From: Calendula officinalis
Taxonomy: Eukaryota > Streptophyta > Magnoliopsida > Asterales > Asteraceae
Reading direction: 5' to 3'
Assembly (NCBI GenBank): GCA_963853835.1
Contig: OY970820.1
Location: 51,642,407-51,706,406 of the forward strand
DNA length: 64,000 nucleotides
Shown: one piece after another, positions 35,287 to 47,072 of the stretch
Layout of the letters: each line of letters starts with the position of its first letter
Numbering within the stretch: the stretch's first letter is position 1
The notes under the pieces: model-generated
The model's input: only the letters and a program-made list of their open reading frames with translations
Told to the model about the DNA's origin: nothing
Databases searched by the model: none
Made by a program: the position numbers and the translations under genes

Positions 35287-36616
35287 TTTTCAAATAGTTT
35301 TAAAAGTTGTCTAAGGTGTTCTTCGTGTTCATGTTGACTTCGGGAATAGATTAGGATATCGTCTAGATACGATGACAACTTAACGAGGTATTGTTTACAC
35401 AGCAAGAGTTAACTCAAAAGGGCATAACAAGAACAAAATGATAATTACGAGTTTTGAATGTGATCTTAGGTACATTCTTCTTCACGAAATTTCAGCTGTT
35501 GATAACCCGAGCGCAAATAAATTATAGAATATAAGACCGATCCTTGTAATTGGTCGAATATATCATCAATACGCAGAAGTCGATAGCGATTCATAATGTA
35601 TACTTTGTTTAATTCCGGATAGGTATTAGTATTTGTTTAGATCTACTATGATATTCATATGAATGGAAAATATTCTCATTGGGAAATGTTCAGTCGAGGG
35701 AATCTTAAAGATAGAAGTTGTGATAGTTGTAGAGGTAATTTTCATGTCTTGGGTGGATTTAGAAGTTAAGGTTGTCGTGCGATCAGTAAGGCTCTTGGGA
35801 TTACTTTAGTTATGAATTTAATTTGACAAGGGAAATGACAATGTTATTAAGTCTTTTAGGAGTATTTTCTAATAGTTTTGTATGATAGGTATGCCTTCAA
35901 TTCATCGTTCGACCAGTTTGATTTCTAACATGTAAGGTATGGATGATTAATGTACATTTCCTAAGATCTTGTAAGCTTCGATGTCAATATCCATGTCTTG
36001 AGACTCGGTCTCTTGTTCATCTTGATGCTAGGTTTTCTCTGATTAGTAGTTGAATTTTGAAGTCTTTCCAACTCTCAATTCTTGTTGAAATCTTCAATGG
36101 CGCGTTCCATTTGTTTTTCAAATTTCATACTTTCAGTCTATGTTGGCAGAAGGATTCACATGGATTAGGTTCTTTGTTAGATAACTTTCTAGACTAGTTT
36201 AATTTAACTATATTCAAATTTTATGTTATTGTTTAACGGAGGGAGGCAAAGACTAAATTTGGTTGTCTAAGTTTGATATCGCTGAGGTAGAATGATTAAG
36301 CTGCTATAAGATACTAGTGGTGGTGTTGAAGTCTTCATGCTTCTCATTATTTGATCATAACGATTGTCCATAGGTTGGTCGGTTATTGTCGTTCATATTC
36401 GACGCGAAATATTCTTGATATGTTCTCTGTTATTTGTTCTTCCCATGCCTGTTCAGGTGATTTGTTGTTATAGTCGTCTTCGTTACTAGTCAAGAGGGCT
36501 TCAGTCCATAGTTGACTCATTTCCATTTCGTTCTCCAAACCTAACACTAATGAGGATAGTTGTACTCATTTGTTTGATTTCTTTCAATAATCCATGACCT
36601 TGATTATGAAAATGGT
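35287..36616 (-). pseudogene. pol: Gypsy reverse transcriptase remains (first copy, continued)
   Basis: Continuation of the pol relic from 25663 beyond the LARD. On the minus strand the YLDDILIYSRS catalytic stretch is legible at about 35371-35335, and an RIDDIFDQLQGS...LRSGYQQL stretch at about 35590-35500, both characteristic of Ty3/gypsy RT. Further right (35650-36600) the sequence is too decayed to assign; protease and gag are not recognisable. It ends where the truncated LARD begins. Confidence 0.7.
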
Positions 36617-39600
36617 TTTGGATGACCTAGTACTACGCCGAGATCATCTGACATCATCAACAAATCGGTAGCAAATTTCCAAGTGGAGTTGAATCGGAGA
36701 TTCAACGCAGCGTCAACTGCTGAGTGCAGGAACTGTCTTCGGCTGCAAGAGCAAGAAGACATCTTCAACATGGTACCGAGTACGACGCCGGTTACCAAAA
36801 CCCTTATCGTCTTGCGCCGCCAGAGAAGAAAGAGTTGTACGAAGGGGTTCAGTTGACCGAGTGGTTTACCCTGAGCTTCTTCCGAGTGATGACTTCGGGG
36901 ACGAAGTCTATTTCAAGTGGAGTTGAGTTGTAACGCCCCGAAGTTTCGAGTAATCAATTATTATTATTTTTATTAATTTAAATTATGTGATATATACTTT
37001 TATTATTAAGTGAGGAATGTGCATCTTCTTGCGTTTAATTAGCTAGCAATTATACATGACGGTTGACCGTTTATTGAATATTAGTATGTTATATTAATTG
37101 TTATACGTTTAATTAGTTATGCCATGATTTAAATCCCGAGTCTTTAGCAATTCTGAGCTGTCTAGTTTTGAGTTCGAGTTGTAGGCGAGGCCGGCCGAAG
37201 GCCAAGACCGAGACTGTAATCCTTTTCGTTGAGTGTTGTTGAACTCAGTTAGTTTGTCCAAAGGGGCCGGATCCTTTCTTTTATTGTTGATAATTCGGTG
37301 AGCAAGTCCAAGCCTGAGAAGTCCTTAAGCCCCAAATCGATAAATCTTAATCACCATTTACTTATAATATTTAAACCCAAATTAAGCCCATATCCCTCCC
37401 CAAAACCCCTAATCGGCTGCCAGAATAAACCCCCGCCCCATTGGGTTTCCTTCGTCAATCCGACATCAAGATCGAGAGGTGGCTGAAGATTAATCGAGTA
37501 GCAGATTTCCGATCAGGGCAAGTGGTTGTTGGTTGATTTAATTCCGGTAGGAATGTAGCCCCACATGAAGCCGTCGAGCAGAGAGCATCTCCAATTTGTC
37601 ATTCTTTTTCTTTTCTGCTCCGTCTGATCGAGAAGAACCCCCCACGATCGTATTTGAAGCTCGTCCTCTGCTCGCCATGGTGTTCGTTTCAGCCCACAGT
37701 CCAGCAGAAACGTTTCTGTTCATACCGAACTTCCGGATTTCACTTTTTGTCAATTTCATTCGGTAAGTGTTCCTTGGTTTCTTGCATTGCTTTGCTATAA
37801 ATTGATTGACTCAGATTACTCTCGATTTCGCTGCAGTCCCGAGTTGTTGTTGCGCCAGCCAGCAGTTGGTGGTCGCCTTTTGGGTTTCCGAGTTGTTGGT
37901 GATAACCGGTGACCTCGAACCCCGTGTTGTGATCATAATGTATCCGGGTTCATATTTTCTAATCTGAAATCTCGGTTCAGCAGTTGTGTGGTTGTAGTTA
38001 TCCCGAGCCAAGGCTTAGTGTTGGAGCTGATGAAAGTTTACCAGATTCGGTTGTTAAGCTTGCTAGGTATCGTTCTTGTTTCCCTTTCGTTCTTCTAGTA
38101 TAGTTGATCCGGTTTGAGTTGTGATTAGTTGTTGAATTAAGAGTCATTGAATTGTGGTTTTATGTTGTCGGTATTGCTGTATTGGGCCAGGCTCGATGAA
38201 CCCAAGACCTCGTTTTGATCAGGTCCTCAGTTGTTGCATTCTAGTGTCAGTTTTAGCTTATCGATTTTTAATCAAGTCTCCGTGTTGTTAAAGTTTTTAA
38301 TAGTTAAACTGATTTTCGTGTATTGTTTCCGAGCCAAGACTCGAAGAACCCGAATGTTTCAGACTCGGTTACCTCGATAGGTATTCGGGTCATTGGTGTC
38401 GGGTTTATTCATTCGAATTATAATTTAAATTTTTGCTGAGTTTTTGGACAGCTTCTGTTAGACCTGTTCGGGTCAGTTTTTGACCTGCTTCGAGTCAGAT
38501 TCGGGGCTCGGGGTCTTCTAGACTTCTGTAGCCTGTCTTTGTACCTTTCCGCCCATATTTTTAAGTAATTTATTGGAGTTATGGTTTGTGAGTTACGGGC
38601 AGCTTTGCGAGAGGCTGCAGTGCTGAAATCCAGTATTGAACAACTCTGTTGCAGGCCTGTTTCGGGACCCTTCGGGGCAAAACCGAGCCGAACTTTGTGA
38701 AGACAAATTCTAGAGTTAGGTGTCTTTTAATTGCTTTAAAAATTCGGGGTTTTTCCGAATAACTGTATGATAGTTATAGCTGTTACGATTAGTGGTCGCG
38801 GGTTGGGCAGATTCTGATTTTGTTGGTATTTTGAGGTCGGCTTTTGACTAGGGTTTTATTGTATATGTGATATAGGCCCGGGAGTGTCTCGGTACTTATT
38901 TTTGGCTGTTGCGTGGATGTTTGGAAGCTAGCAAAGCTAAGGTGAGTATTCTCACCGTGTATTCAGTTATAACGATACGTGCATGACTTATGTGGTTAAC
39001 TGTTTTGATCTATTGTTACTTTCTGTGTGATTGATCTGTTATCTGAGTATCTGAGTGACTGTTTTTATTTACCACTGATCTGAGACAGACGTACCGAGTA
39101 TCTGAGCCGGTACAGAGTCATTACGTGCTACTATGTGATAGGGCTATCTGAGTGGTTTATGTTATGAGTTGAAAACATAAAAATAAATAACAAATCTGTG
39201 TGGTGGCCTGAGTGGCAATTCTGTGTGGTAGCCTGAGTGGCATTTTAGTGTAAGGAGAGGCGAGGTTGATCTCTCGACTCGAATTGCACAAGCGCGCTAT
39301 ACAAATTAAAAGAGATGAAAACTGAGAAACTAACTGAGTAGTAAATGAGTAGGAGTTCACCTGTGTGCCCTCATGTATTGTATGTTGTAGTTGTTTACAT
39401 TTAGAGATTATTCACTCAGCTTCCCCGCTGACCCAAAATCTCCCTCCCATTTTCAGGTACTAGCAAAGGAAAAGAGAAGGTGGACGGTTGACTGCTGTAC
39501 TGCTTCTGAGTGTTGATGTGGAACGCTTATATTATTTTTTTAAAACTCCGAATTTATTTAAGACCTTTCCGCATTAAATACACTTTTATGTCAAACAATT

Positions 39601-39688
39601 ATTTTGGAAATTATTTATGGGACCTTTTTTTTTATTATAATCTTGCACACAAAATTTTTTAAAAATCTTGTAAATTTTGGGTGTTACA
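36617..39688 (+). mobile_element. Truncated second LARD-like element (internal 3' end plus LTR)
   Basis: 36617-36928 matches the 3' internal end of the first LARD (compare 32110-32596), including the hairpin GACTTCG-GGGA-CGAAGTC at 36891-36908 and CAAGTGGAGTTGAGT. It is followed by a 2,760-bp LTR (36929-39688) with TGTAACGCC...GTTACA ends. This LTR is clearly diverged from the first LARD's LTR and shares only blocks such as CACAAGCGCGC and GGTACTAGCAA. The 5' LTR and most of the interior are missing. Confidence 0.8.
36929..39688 (+). repeat. LTR of truncated LARD-like element
   Basis: Terminal TG...CA in TGTAACGCC...GGTGTTACA, immediately preceded by the polypurine-like tract, so it is a 3' LTR. 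Open frames inside it are not supported as genes. Confidence 0.75.
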
Positions 39689-39933
39689 TCTATATGAAAG
39701 ACAACTCTATATGAAATTAGTTCAATATGAAATGCAAATCTATATTAAAATAAGACTCTATGTATAATGCAACTCTATATGAAATGATATTCTTATATAA
39801 AATGCAACTCTATATAAATGAGACTTTGGATGCCACGAACACGTTTGACTCAAAATAATTTTGTCCAAAAATCTTTTTGATGTTATAGATTAGTTTTACT
39901 AATTCACTATAACCAAGGTCTCTGATATCATTC
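39689..39933 (-). other. 5' leader of gypsy element with decayed primer site
   Basis: On the minus strand this follows the LTR 39934-42215. 39919-39930 reads TGATATCAGAGA, two changes from the tRNA-iMet primer site. The adjoining sequence repeats ACTCTATATGAAAT-like words (39689-39830). This makes the LTR at 39934 the 5' LTR of the element whose 3' LTR is 22113-24295. Confidence 0.65.
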
Positions 39934-42215
39934 TGTCACACCCCGCCAAAAATGGTTTTAATAGTAATAAATGGTTTGCGGAAGAACGGGATGTAACATT
40001 CATGAGTAACACAACTATGATTATTGCAAACATTTAATAGTTTTAAAATGTATTAAATACTTGAAATAAGTATTATCCAGAATTTATATGTAACTGAAAA
40101 AGGTAAAAAAATAAAAATAAATGTTTAGAAGTGAAAAGACGTTCGTGGCATCTCGACAATATGCATGCTCATGATCCAAAGTTTAAGGACTCAATGCTTC
40201 TCCTATCTACCTGAAAAACATATATAAAATGATCAACAAAATTGTTGAGTGAATCCACGGGTTTAATATTAGTTTTGAAATACAAGGTTTTGTAGGCCAA
40301 ACATGGCAAAATCGTATAGTAAAATGTTATTTGAAAATGAATTGAAATATAAAGTTTTTGTGTGCCAACCGACATAAATTGTATAACAAAATATAGATTT
40401 GAGTTACCCAAAATGTATATGTGCCAACGCGGCAAAAATGTGTGATGATAAGATGTTTAAAAAAATGATTGATGTAAAGAATTGTTGTAGTAAAATTTGA
40501 TATGTAAAGACATGTAAGTAAACAAAATAGTACGATTATAAAGAGTAGTAAATATTGAAAATGCATGACTGATGTCCCCAACAGTTAGCTACGCCATTGA
40601 GTTAATATGCCGACCCTAAGCCCATAATCAAACTGCAACTCTAAGTGTGATGATTCTGTTCTCTAAGATATGCACTCCCCTGACGGTTGGGTAGAACCGT
40701 TAAGTAACAACAATAATGTGGGAGGAAGAGTGTCAGCCAATGGTACCATCTGCATATCCAGGGCCTAGTCACAACTAGCTAAGATTATGGCATGTAAGCA
40801 TCTACCTATGCGCTACACCTACTTAGTCCGAGCATAAAGACTGTTTGTCATGGTTCGCATAATGTATCATCACAGTAAAATAAACAGTTATAAATAAAGC
40901 GAATATTTATAAAACATTTGATATGTTGCAAATATTTGTAAAAGTAGTTGATATTTCATCCCAAAAATTTGTAAAAGCTGTAAATAAAATACGGAAAAAA
41001 ATGGGGCTGTGGACTCACCTGATGCAAAGCTTCCAATAACTCAATTACTCAAAATGCAAGATCCAACCAAGTGACTTCTAGTGACCTAAGTGCATAGAAA
41101 TAACTTATGAGCGATATGTTGGTGACATTGTTGAATAGATATTGTATCTTAAGGATTTTGATTTGTGGTTAATAAGTTTTAAAAATTTGTTCATTTGAAC
41201 AAAATGTAGCAGGTCGTTGTGCATATGAGTTTAAATAATTATTAATTATGTAAATAAATATTATTTGAATAAATGATTCGGTAATTAGAAATAAATTAGT
41301 CAATAAATGAAAAACAATTATTAAATATGAATTCGTAAGAATTTTTGAAAATATATATTCATATGAATAATTGGATATTAAATATCAATATAAAACGATT
41401 TAAATATCCATCGTATTAATAAATTCTCTCTGATTATAAATTCATATATAAATGTATTTGAGTTTATGGCTTAAATTTCGTAGAAACAAAAACAGTAAAA
41501 AGCTTATTTAAAATATATTGGGTTTAAGGATTCAATTTGCGGGTGGGTTTAGCTGTGATCTGCTGAAATAAGGAGGCTGGGCTCGGTACACTTTGTCGGG
41601 CTGGGAGATTTGGGCCAAAACCTTTTCTTGGCCGGCCGATAGGCCATGGCCTACAACTGAAAACAGAGGAACGAATTGGTTCAAATAAGAAAAGGAAAAG
41701 ATTTCATTATTTAGAAGGAAATATATAAAAAAAAATATGAAAGATTTGGCATGGCTTCTATGCCACGGTAGGGTAGGGGTGGTTTGGGATTTTAATTTAT
41801 TTTATTGACTTTGTATTGTCATGATATACAAATGAGATTTTATGTTTATAATTGGTGGATTGTTTTGATCGTTGATTTTTGTATCAGTCAATTTGGTTGG
41901 GTTAATGTTTTATTATAAATTGTTAGATTTATATTTTTGTTAGTTTATAAATTTGTTGTATCACCAACTCGCTAACTAACTAACTTAACGATGCAATAAT
42001 TGACAAGTGTACGACTAATGACGTGTAGTAATTAGACATGATTTCTTGGGTTTCACTATATTAAATGTGTTCTAATAGATATCATAAATGATATTAGGGT
42101 TTTACGCTAAACTTAAATGCGAATAAATATTCTCATAAATTAAATTAGGGTTCCAGGGCACTATTAGGGTTACAATAAATGTCGGATTTAATGTCTAAAA
42201 TTTTGGGTTGTCACA
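39934..42215 (-). repeat. Chromovirus-like gypsy LTR, right copy
   Basis: 2,282-bp partner of 22113-24295 with the same termini. It has an extra segment of about 97 bp starting near 41213. It is bordered on the left by a primer site and on the right by a 3' internal end, so it is shared between two internal regions. Confidence 0.85.
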
Positions 42216-43790
42216 TTCTTCCCTTGTTAGAGAAATTTCATCCCGAAATTTAAGTCAATGTAATAATGAGTCAGTGGTCGGAAGAAAAGTGTGAATGTAG
42301 GTGTTTCATGTCGGAATACTACTTCCTTTTAGATGAATCCTGGTTGACTTTCTCATTTGATTTTTTTTTTCATTAATAGGAATAAAATGTGTAGATGTTA
42401 TCCAGCGATCAAAAATTTCCCAAATCTATTTGTGACTATTAGAAGTTTGACGTAACTAGTGATAAAAAAACAAAAATAAATAAAAATAATTTTTTTTATT
42501 GAAATTGGTTCCCATTCCCATTCATAAATCTCGAGCTGCTGCCTGAGACATGAAAGTAGGCATAACAGGTTGAACACTTGGTAATATGGATTACCATCAT
42601 TTTTTTCGTATTTGGCCTCCAGTACATCTTCTTCGTATGTTTGTACATTTTATCAGCACTATGATTAATTGAGTATTTAGATTTATGGTTTTCGTCCACA
42701 ATGATGTTGCGAAAGCTTCCAAAGCTTGGAGCTTATATCATATTCACGATGTATACAATGTTCCATCAGGCTTAGTTTTAGTTTGTAGTTGTTTCTCCAT
42801 ACCGCAAGGAAATTCTCCTTTAATGGTCTCATTTTTTTTTTTTTTTTTTTTTGAATATCGATTTGGAAACTGTGGATTTAGGAAGAGAGATTTGTACAAT
42901 GAGATTTGTTCGAATAGGAATTTCTAATGCTCGCACTTGACGAGGTTGACTCGTTCTTTTCGACTAAGGGTGTCGGCCACTACGTTTGGCCTTCTAGGAA
43001 TGCTTCTTGATTTCGTAGTCGTTAACATTTAGAAATCCCGACTTGACATTGTTACCTTGTGTTTAAGTTCTTCTAATCGAAAATATGTTGAAGGCTTTAG
43101 TGGTCGGTAAAGATAGTACATTCAGTTCCGTACAGATAGTGTCTCCATATTTTCCACGCGAATACCTCACGCCTAGTTCGAGATCATGAGTGGGGTAGTT
43201 CTTCTCATGGAATTTCAGTTGTCGAGAGAAGTATGCGATTGAACTTCCATTTTGCATCATACACAACCTATCCCTCAATGTCACGCGTTGCAGTATACGA
43301 TGAAGTTTTCTGTTCCTTTAGGGTTTGAAATATGTTTTCTTAATTCGCATCGCCAAATTTCTCATCCTTTTTGGGTCGAAGAGGTTAGGGTTTGGGATAC
43401 TTTGGTATAATATCGAATAAACCGTCGGTCAGTAGCCGGTAAAACAAGAAATTGACGAACTTCTTTCGAGGACCTCGGGACTTTCTAATTTTTAATTGTC
43501 TCAATATTTGCGGGAGCTGCGTGTATTCTCTTTTCATTTATCGCGTCTTGGAAGATTTGGCGTACAATTTCTCCTTTTCAAATAGTTTTAAAAGTTGTCT
43601 AAGGTGTTCTTCGTGTTCATGTTGACTTCGGGAATAGATTAGGATATCGTCTAGATACGATGACAACTTAACGAGGTATTGTTTACACAGCAAGAGTTAA
43701 CTCAAAAGGGCATAACAAGAACAAAATGATAATTACGAGTTTTGAATGTGATCTTAGGTACATTCTTCTTCACGAAATTTCAGCTGTTGA
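42216..43790 (-). pseudogene. pol: Gypsy pol remains (second, upstream copy)
   Basis: Second copy of the same pol region: integrase zinc-binding residues at about 42699-42530, RNase H SRQLKFHEKNYPTHDLEL at about 43230-43160, and RT YLDDILIYSRS at about 43661-43625. It runs uninterrupted through the site where the LARD sits in the first copy (near 43573). Similarity to the first copy stops at about 43790, where CACTA-like sequence resumes. It has many frameshifts and no function. Confidence 0.75.
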
Positions 43791-44170
43791 TAAAGATCGT
43801 GGCTATATACTACCTTTCAACAACAAGGAATTCATGTGGCTAATAAACACAACTTTTGGACACACAAGCAACTGATTCATGTAACTAAATATGTGTCTGT
43901 CGTCTCACATAATAAATATCACAAAATAATGTCACATTTTAACAAACAACCATGACGAAAAGTGTGACATTTGGCCACACTACGTGACTGTGGCTAGCAA
44001 TGGACACCTTTATTATGTTAAATTGTGGCTAAAGTGTTCAAATCTAATTTTAGATTGTTACAGTTTTGGAGTTAAATGTGGCTAAAATAACATTAGAACA
44101 TTATTTGTGATATTTAGCCACACAAACAAGTCAAACTGTGGCAATGCTGTTTTAAAAAAAACTGTGACTG
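43791..44170. mobile_element. CACTA-like transposon remnant, right part
   Basis: Dense GTGGCTAA/TTAGCCAC words as on the left side (21140-22112), including a shared GAATTCATGT(A/G)GCTAATAAACA block (22002 and 43830). No canonical right terminus was found. Confidence 0.45.
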
Positions 44171-44394
44171 CTGGAAGTGGTGGTAGTGCTGGTGTTTGAC
44201 ATAGCGGCGGAGGATAAGGCGGCCACAGTGACCGAAGCGGCGGTGAAAAATCCCGCTACTCGTCATCCTTTGAAAGTTTCGGACCAATTAAGGTGCTTCA
44301 GATCCACAATTCTCTTTCTAGGTTTTAATTGATAAAAGAATAAAAAATAAGGAACACTTAGTATCGAAGTTATATTTGACTTTATTCAATCCTT

Positions 44395-44612
44395 GAAGAG
44401 ATGATAGCCATGAACATAAGCATTGAACGGAGGCCCACCTGATACTCCAGGAGGTGGGACAGGCTGAGGGAAGTCAATCACTGGCGGAGGAAGAGTCTAG
44501 TTTTGAACGCCCTGGAAAGATTCGTCTGATGAGGCGGTAGTGGTGGCGGTTGTTGCTGATCCGGGTGCTGCTGCTACTGATGTTGATTAACATCTTTACC
44601 TGATTCACTCAT
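44395..44612 (-). pseudogene. Gln/Pro-rich gene relic
   Basis: From an ATG at about 44612 on the minus strand the sequence starts MSESGKD and becomes Gln/Pro-rich. It meets a TAG after 12 codons and later needs a frame change to continue into a proline-rich stretch (PPPGVSGGPPFNAYVHGY) that ends in TGA near 44396. Base composition and codon periodicity look like a former exon. I do not recognise the family. It may be a decayed host gene or a fragment carried by the neighbouring CACTA-like element. Confidence 0.4.
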
Positions 44613-45494
44613 AATTTGTTGGTAGAGATGAAATATCGGATGAATGAACGACGAAACAATCACACACAAGTTTCTAGGGTTTTAAGAATGGGATATATGA
44701 ATCACAAAAGATTGTAATGAGTCTCTGTGCTAATTCATGTATATTGAGGAGGCTTGGAATCAAAGAGGTTTTATGGAGTCGAGGAGTTTCTTTGGAACCG
44801 AGGAATTTTCATGGAATCGATGAGATTAGTTGATTAGGGTTATATGAAAGTGAAAGGGGGTTTTGAATCAGATTGGTCATGAGATGAAGACGTGTTTGAG
44901 ACTTCGAGGTGGGCATATGAACAACCGTGTGATGAAGGGTAGATTTAATAAGTAAATATTTAGCCATTTAAACGTAAGTAATGCTAGATTAGCTGGCTTA
45001 GGCGCTGATATGTAACCTGGAGGTCTTGGGATCGAGGTCTGGTTGCTCCTTTTTTTTACTGATTAGATTAAACTCTCAAAATAGCAAGAAATTGACTGAA
45101 TTTTCAGGATGCTATTTAAGGAAAGGTCCTAAATGCATTACAGATAGTAGAGATAACTTAAAAATATCATTAAAAAAAAGATTTTGTAGTGCTTTGAAAC
45201 ATCTAGATAATTTTGAAGTATGCCACTTTTCATGGGACAAAAAAAGGTTATAAAGTGTATTGGATTGAAGACAAAGTTTGACATAGTGGTCAAAAAGGCC
45301 ATTAGTCAAATACCAATAGTAAAGAGTGTGGGCATTTGCAACTTTTATGGAGCATTTCAAAATAAAATGTGGTGCTTTTTTCTACATGATATTCTTCTTT
45401 TCCTAAAAAAGAAAAGAAACATATCACACAACTTTTGACTTTAGAGGTCAAGAAAGTCATGAATCAAATTCCAAATCTAGAAGACCTTAAAATA
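44613..45494. other. Intergenic region with possible SINE head
   Basis: About 44985-45055 has TTAGCTGGCTTAGG and GGGATCGAGGTC, reminiscent of A and B boxes. Otherwise no gene seen; short open frames at 45026-45438 are unsupported. Confidence 0.3.
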
Positions 45495-45508
45495 TAATAT
45501 TGATGGTT

Positions 45509-45636
45509 TTTTTTTTTAACGGTAAGTTAGTAAATTAGTAGTTCGACATATAAAGTGACGTCCAAGCAGACAATATGTATTCATCGAACATCTTTTGAAG
45601 ACAAACTCTCCAAGGCAACCCTTTGGTTCAATTGGT
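45509..45636 (-). mobile_element. Short SINE with 14-bp target duplication
   Basis: TAATATTGATGGTT occurs at 45495-45508 and 45637-45650. The insert has a T run at its left end (A tail on the minus strand) and ends CTAACTTACCGTT before the tail, like the SINE at 18427-18620. Its A and B boxes are degenerate. Confidence 0.65.
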
Positions 45637-45650
45637 TAATATTGATGGTT

Positions 45651-46228
45651 AATAAACTTAAAATTTTGCCCGAATTATGAATGGATCGATAAGGGTTTTG
45701 TGCACAAAATGGTACACAACTTTCTGAAAATTTTCATTTGAGCTAGTAACCTTTTTTTTATCACAATCGAAAAGATTTTTTAATCCGACCAAAATGAGGA
45801 TTTCTTTGATTTCTTGAAGACATTACACGTAAAGTGTTTTTTACAACCAAAGTAAGGATTTTTTTTTTACCAAAATGTACCAAAAACAAAAAAGTACCCA
45901 TTTTGAACCATAAACCGCCACTTCAAGATTACATAATTACCTATAATAACAGGGAAAAATGTACTGAATAGTTTTTTTTTTTTTTTTTTTCTTAAAAAAA
46001 AAAACTTGGATCAGTTACCATAAGAAATACAGGAACATGAAAGAATTAAAACAATTAAAGAAAAAAACTTTGAAACTTAAAACTTACCAATTTCAATTGG
46101 GGTTTAGTCTTTTGAGCAACTATCACTCGCAACTGAAGCACAATTGGCTTTAAAACTGGTTTCATTTGTGTTCAATTGAACTGCCAACAAAGGGGATATA
46201 GAGGTTTTTGGAAAAGAGAATCGATTTT
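45651..46228. other. AT-rich intergenic sequence
   Basis: A T20-plus run at about 45975 and an adjacent A run; no gene seen. Confidence 0.4.
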
Positions 46229-47072
46229 AAAAGTTCGAATAGTGATACAAGCATAAACGTCTTCGTGTCAATTAAAATCTAAAAAGGTAGATGATCCAAC
46301 TTTTTTAAAACTAAAAAGTACCCTTAGTGATCTATTAAAATCTACCTCTTATGAACAAAAATTACACAAGTACCCATAATGACTAGACGTGGCAAATGGG
46401 TCGTATCGTGTCGGGTTCGTGTCGTGTCGAGACCTTAAACGTGTTGAGATCCCTAAACCCAAACCCGACACGTTTAATAAACGGGTTCAAAATGTTGACC
46501 CAAACCCGACGCGGTTAATTTCGTGTCAACCCAACCCAACCCAACCCAACCCAACCCATTTAACCCGTTTAAACCGTAAAAATTCGTGTATAGCGATTAA
46601 ACATAATAAAATTCCAACAAAAATGTATTAAAGATTCAAAAAAACTTAATAAAAGTCCAACAAAAACGTAACATAAGTAGATATTAATCTAAATATGAAA
46701 CAAAAGCTCAACATTTTCTATTACAACTACCATATATTTAAAAAATATAAAATTTATTAAAATATATACATACTTAAACGGGTGATTCGGGTTACCTTCG
46801 AGTTGAAAATGTTGACACTAACTCAACCCGTTTAACTTTCGTGTCGTGTTGAGTCAACCCATTTACTTAAACGTGTTGAAACCTCTAACCCAAACCCACT
46901 AATTTCGTGTTGCGGTTAAAAGTTCGAATAGTGATACAAGCATAAACGTCTTCGTGTCAATTAAAATCTAAAAAGGTAGATGATCTAACTTTTTTAAAAC
47001 TAAAAAGTACCCTTAGTGACCTATTAAAATCCACCTCTTATGAACAAAAATTACACAAATACCCTTAATGAC
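46229..47072. repeat. 155-bp direct duplication around a CGTGTC/AACCC-rich insert
   Basis: 46229-46383 and 46918-47072 are near-identical. Between them lies about 534 bp with GTCGTGTCG-type and (AACCC)n motifs (46530-46560) like those found in hAT MITEs. The duplication is far longer than any target-site duplication. Confidence 0.75.

Noticed and set aside
46530..46560. (AACCC)n run considered as an interstitial telomere repeat
   Set aside because: The plant telomere unit is CCCTAAA; this is a pentamer within a hAT-like CGTGTC/AACCCG-rich element.
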